From Thysanoteuthis rhombus (taxonomy: Eukaryota > Mollusca > Cephalopoda > Oegopsida > Thysanoteuthidae): a stretch of DNA of 64,000 nucleotides. How positions within the stretch are numbered: the stretch's first letter is position 1; each line of letters starts with the position of its first letter. The translations under genes and the position numbers were made by a program. Below are positions 63,155 to 64,000 of the stretch, piece by piece. Location of the stretch: positions 53,922,929-53,986,928 of the forward strand of contig OY735224.1 of the NCBI GenBank assembly GCA_963457665.1, read 5' to 3'. The notes beneath the pieces were generated by a model that made no database searches, had not been told where the DNA came from, and worked only from the letters and a program-made list of their open reading frames with translations.

Positions 63155-63700
63155 GGGCGAAGCAGACATCAAAGACAAGACGGTGCCGACAACGGCCGAC
63201 TGCCGACTAACCTTCCGGGGCAGACACTCGTTCCTTCACGATAAGCCTCTCCGTGAAGGTGCTCCCTCAAATATTGTCTAAACATCGAATTCGTGTAACA
63301 ACTTTTGAAATTTTTTTGAAAATACGCTCCCAGAGCTAGTTATCGCATTCATCACGTTTGCCCGCCTTTGGCCGATGCTGCCAAACCGGTTAGAGCGCGC
63401 TGTCGGCATTCTGACCCATAGAAAATGGCTTTAGTTCGATCCTCGAAAAGCCCTACGAACATCGAAGTCTGCGTTCAGGTGAACAGAGTCGATTTCCCCG
63501 CTAACCGACTGACGGACTTGAGGATCTGCAGGCCTGGGCAGAGACTGTTTCTGTCTACGACTACGGGACGAAGAAAAACTTTGAAAAATTAGGAAAGGGG
63601 ATAGGCAAACCAGCTCCGACAGCCAGCGTTCCCCTCTCTACGGTGCTCGACGGTCACGACGCGACAATTATAAAATGGTTACAATGATCAACCCTTAGCC
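63155..63700 (+). repeat. S module, copy 11
   Basis: Hairpin at 63233-63259; GTTCGATCC at 63434-63442. Confidence 0.85.
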
Positions 63701-64000
63701 GGGCGAAGCGGACATCAAAGACGACACGGTGCCGACAACGGCAGACTGCTGACTCACCTTCCGGGGCGGACACTCGTTCCTTCACGATAAGCCTCTCCGT
63801 GAAGGTGCTCCCTCTAACGTTGTCAAAACATCGAATTCGTGTAACAACTTTTGGAATTTTTTTTAAAATACGCTCCCAGAGCCAGTTATCGCATTTATCA
63901 CTTCTGCCCGCCTCTGGCCGATGCTGCCATACCGGTTAGAGCGCGCTGTCGGCATTCTGACCCATAGAAAATGGCTTTAGTTCGATCCTCGAAAAGCCCT
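63701..64000 (+). repeat. S module, copy 12 (cut by window end)
   Basis: Hairpin at 63779-63805; GTTCGATCC at 63980-63988. The sequence ends 12 bp later. Confidence 0.85.

Larger units (their letters stand above)
57805..64000 (+). repeat. Right composite-repeat block, duplicate of 1 to about 6179
   Basis: It is collinear with the left block: 1 matches 57805 (offset 57804) and 6154 matches 63975 (offset 57821), so net indels are only about 17 bp over 6.2 kb. Notable differences are the purine segment at about 58693-58740 against 888-920, and CT tract lengths. The block runs off the window end. Confidence 0.92.

Noticed and set aside
1..64000. Long terminal repeat element with 6.2-kb direct repeats as LTRs
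   Set aside because: The repeats are internally modular and tandem, extend to the window edges, and enclose satellite without gag, pol or a primer-binding site. No target-site duplication can be defined.

Overview
The window is eukaryotic, almost certainly from an animal, and it is dominated by non-coding repeats. The only convincing protein-coding sequence is one 166-bp internal exon (7013-7178, + strand) of a transglutaminase. It has a consensus acceptor, a GTAAGT donor and a CTAAT branch-point-like site. I see no bacterial operons, rRNA genes, CRISPR arrays or intact mobile-element coding regions. The sequence does not let me name the species.

Layout. (1) 1-6975: a GC-rich block of composite repeats built from modules that I call M, L, S, Q and M'. 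They are arranged as M-L-S-L'-S-S-Q-M' (1-3805) and then M-L-S-S-S-Q-M'(truncated) (3806-6975). (2) 6976-7447: a short piece of low-copy DNA holding the transglutaminase exon and intron edges. (3) 7448-56253: about 48.8 kb of one head-to-tail satellite, roughly 266 monomers, all in one orientation. (4) 56254-56461: about 208 bp of unique-looking DNA. (5) 56462-57804: a rearranged junction with partial L modules, a long compound microsatellite and a 165-179 bp fold-back inverted repeat. (6) 57805-64000: a second, nearly collinear copy of the left composite block, whose first 6.2 kb it matches. It is cut off by the window end.

The satellite has two main monomer types. Type A is 190 bp and type B is 181 bp. 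They share most of the monomer and differ mainly in one internal cassette (about 55 bp in A, 46 bp in B). The types form blocks: A-rich 7.4-17.4 kb (with B islands), B-rich 17.4-35.4 kb, A-rich 35.4-38.8 kb, B-rich 38.8-47.6 kb. From 47.6 to 54.8 kb there is a higher-order repeat (HOR) whose 9-monomer, 1654-bp unit and its shorter deletion derivatives tile exactly. The right edge (54.8-56.25 kb) is eroded. Tandem and long-distance segmental duplications of 1.1 to about 8 kb run through the array, showing repeated unequal exchange.

The S modules of the flanks carry an invariant Pol III B-box-like motif (12 of 12 copies), a degenerate A-box/D-arm-like stretch upstream, and usually a conserved 8-bp-stem hairpin followed by a T-run. 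This suggests, without proving, a tRNA-derived, possibly Pol III-transcribed tandem repeat. The overall picture is a satellite (centromeric or heterochromatic type) inside or beside a fragmented transglutaminase locus, enclosed by a second, unrelated tandem-repeat family.
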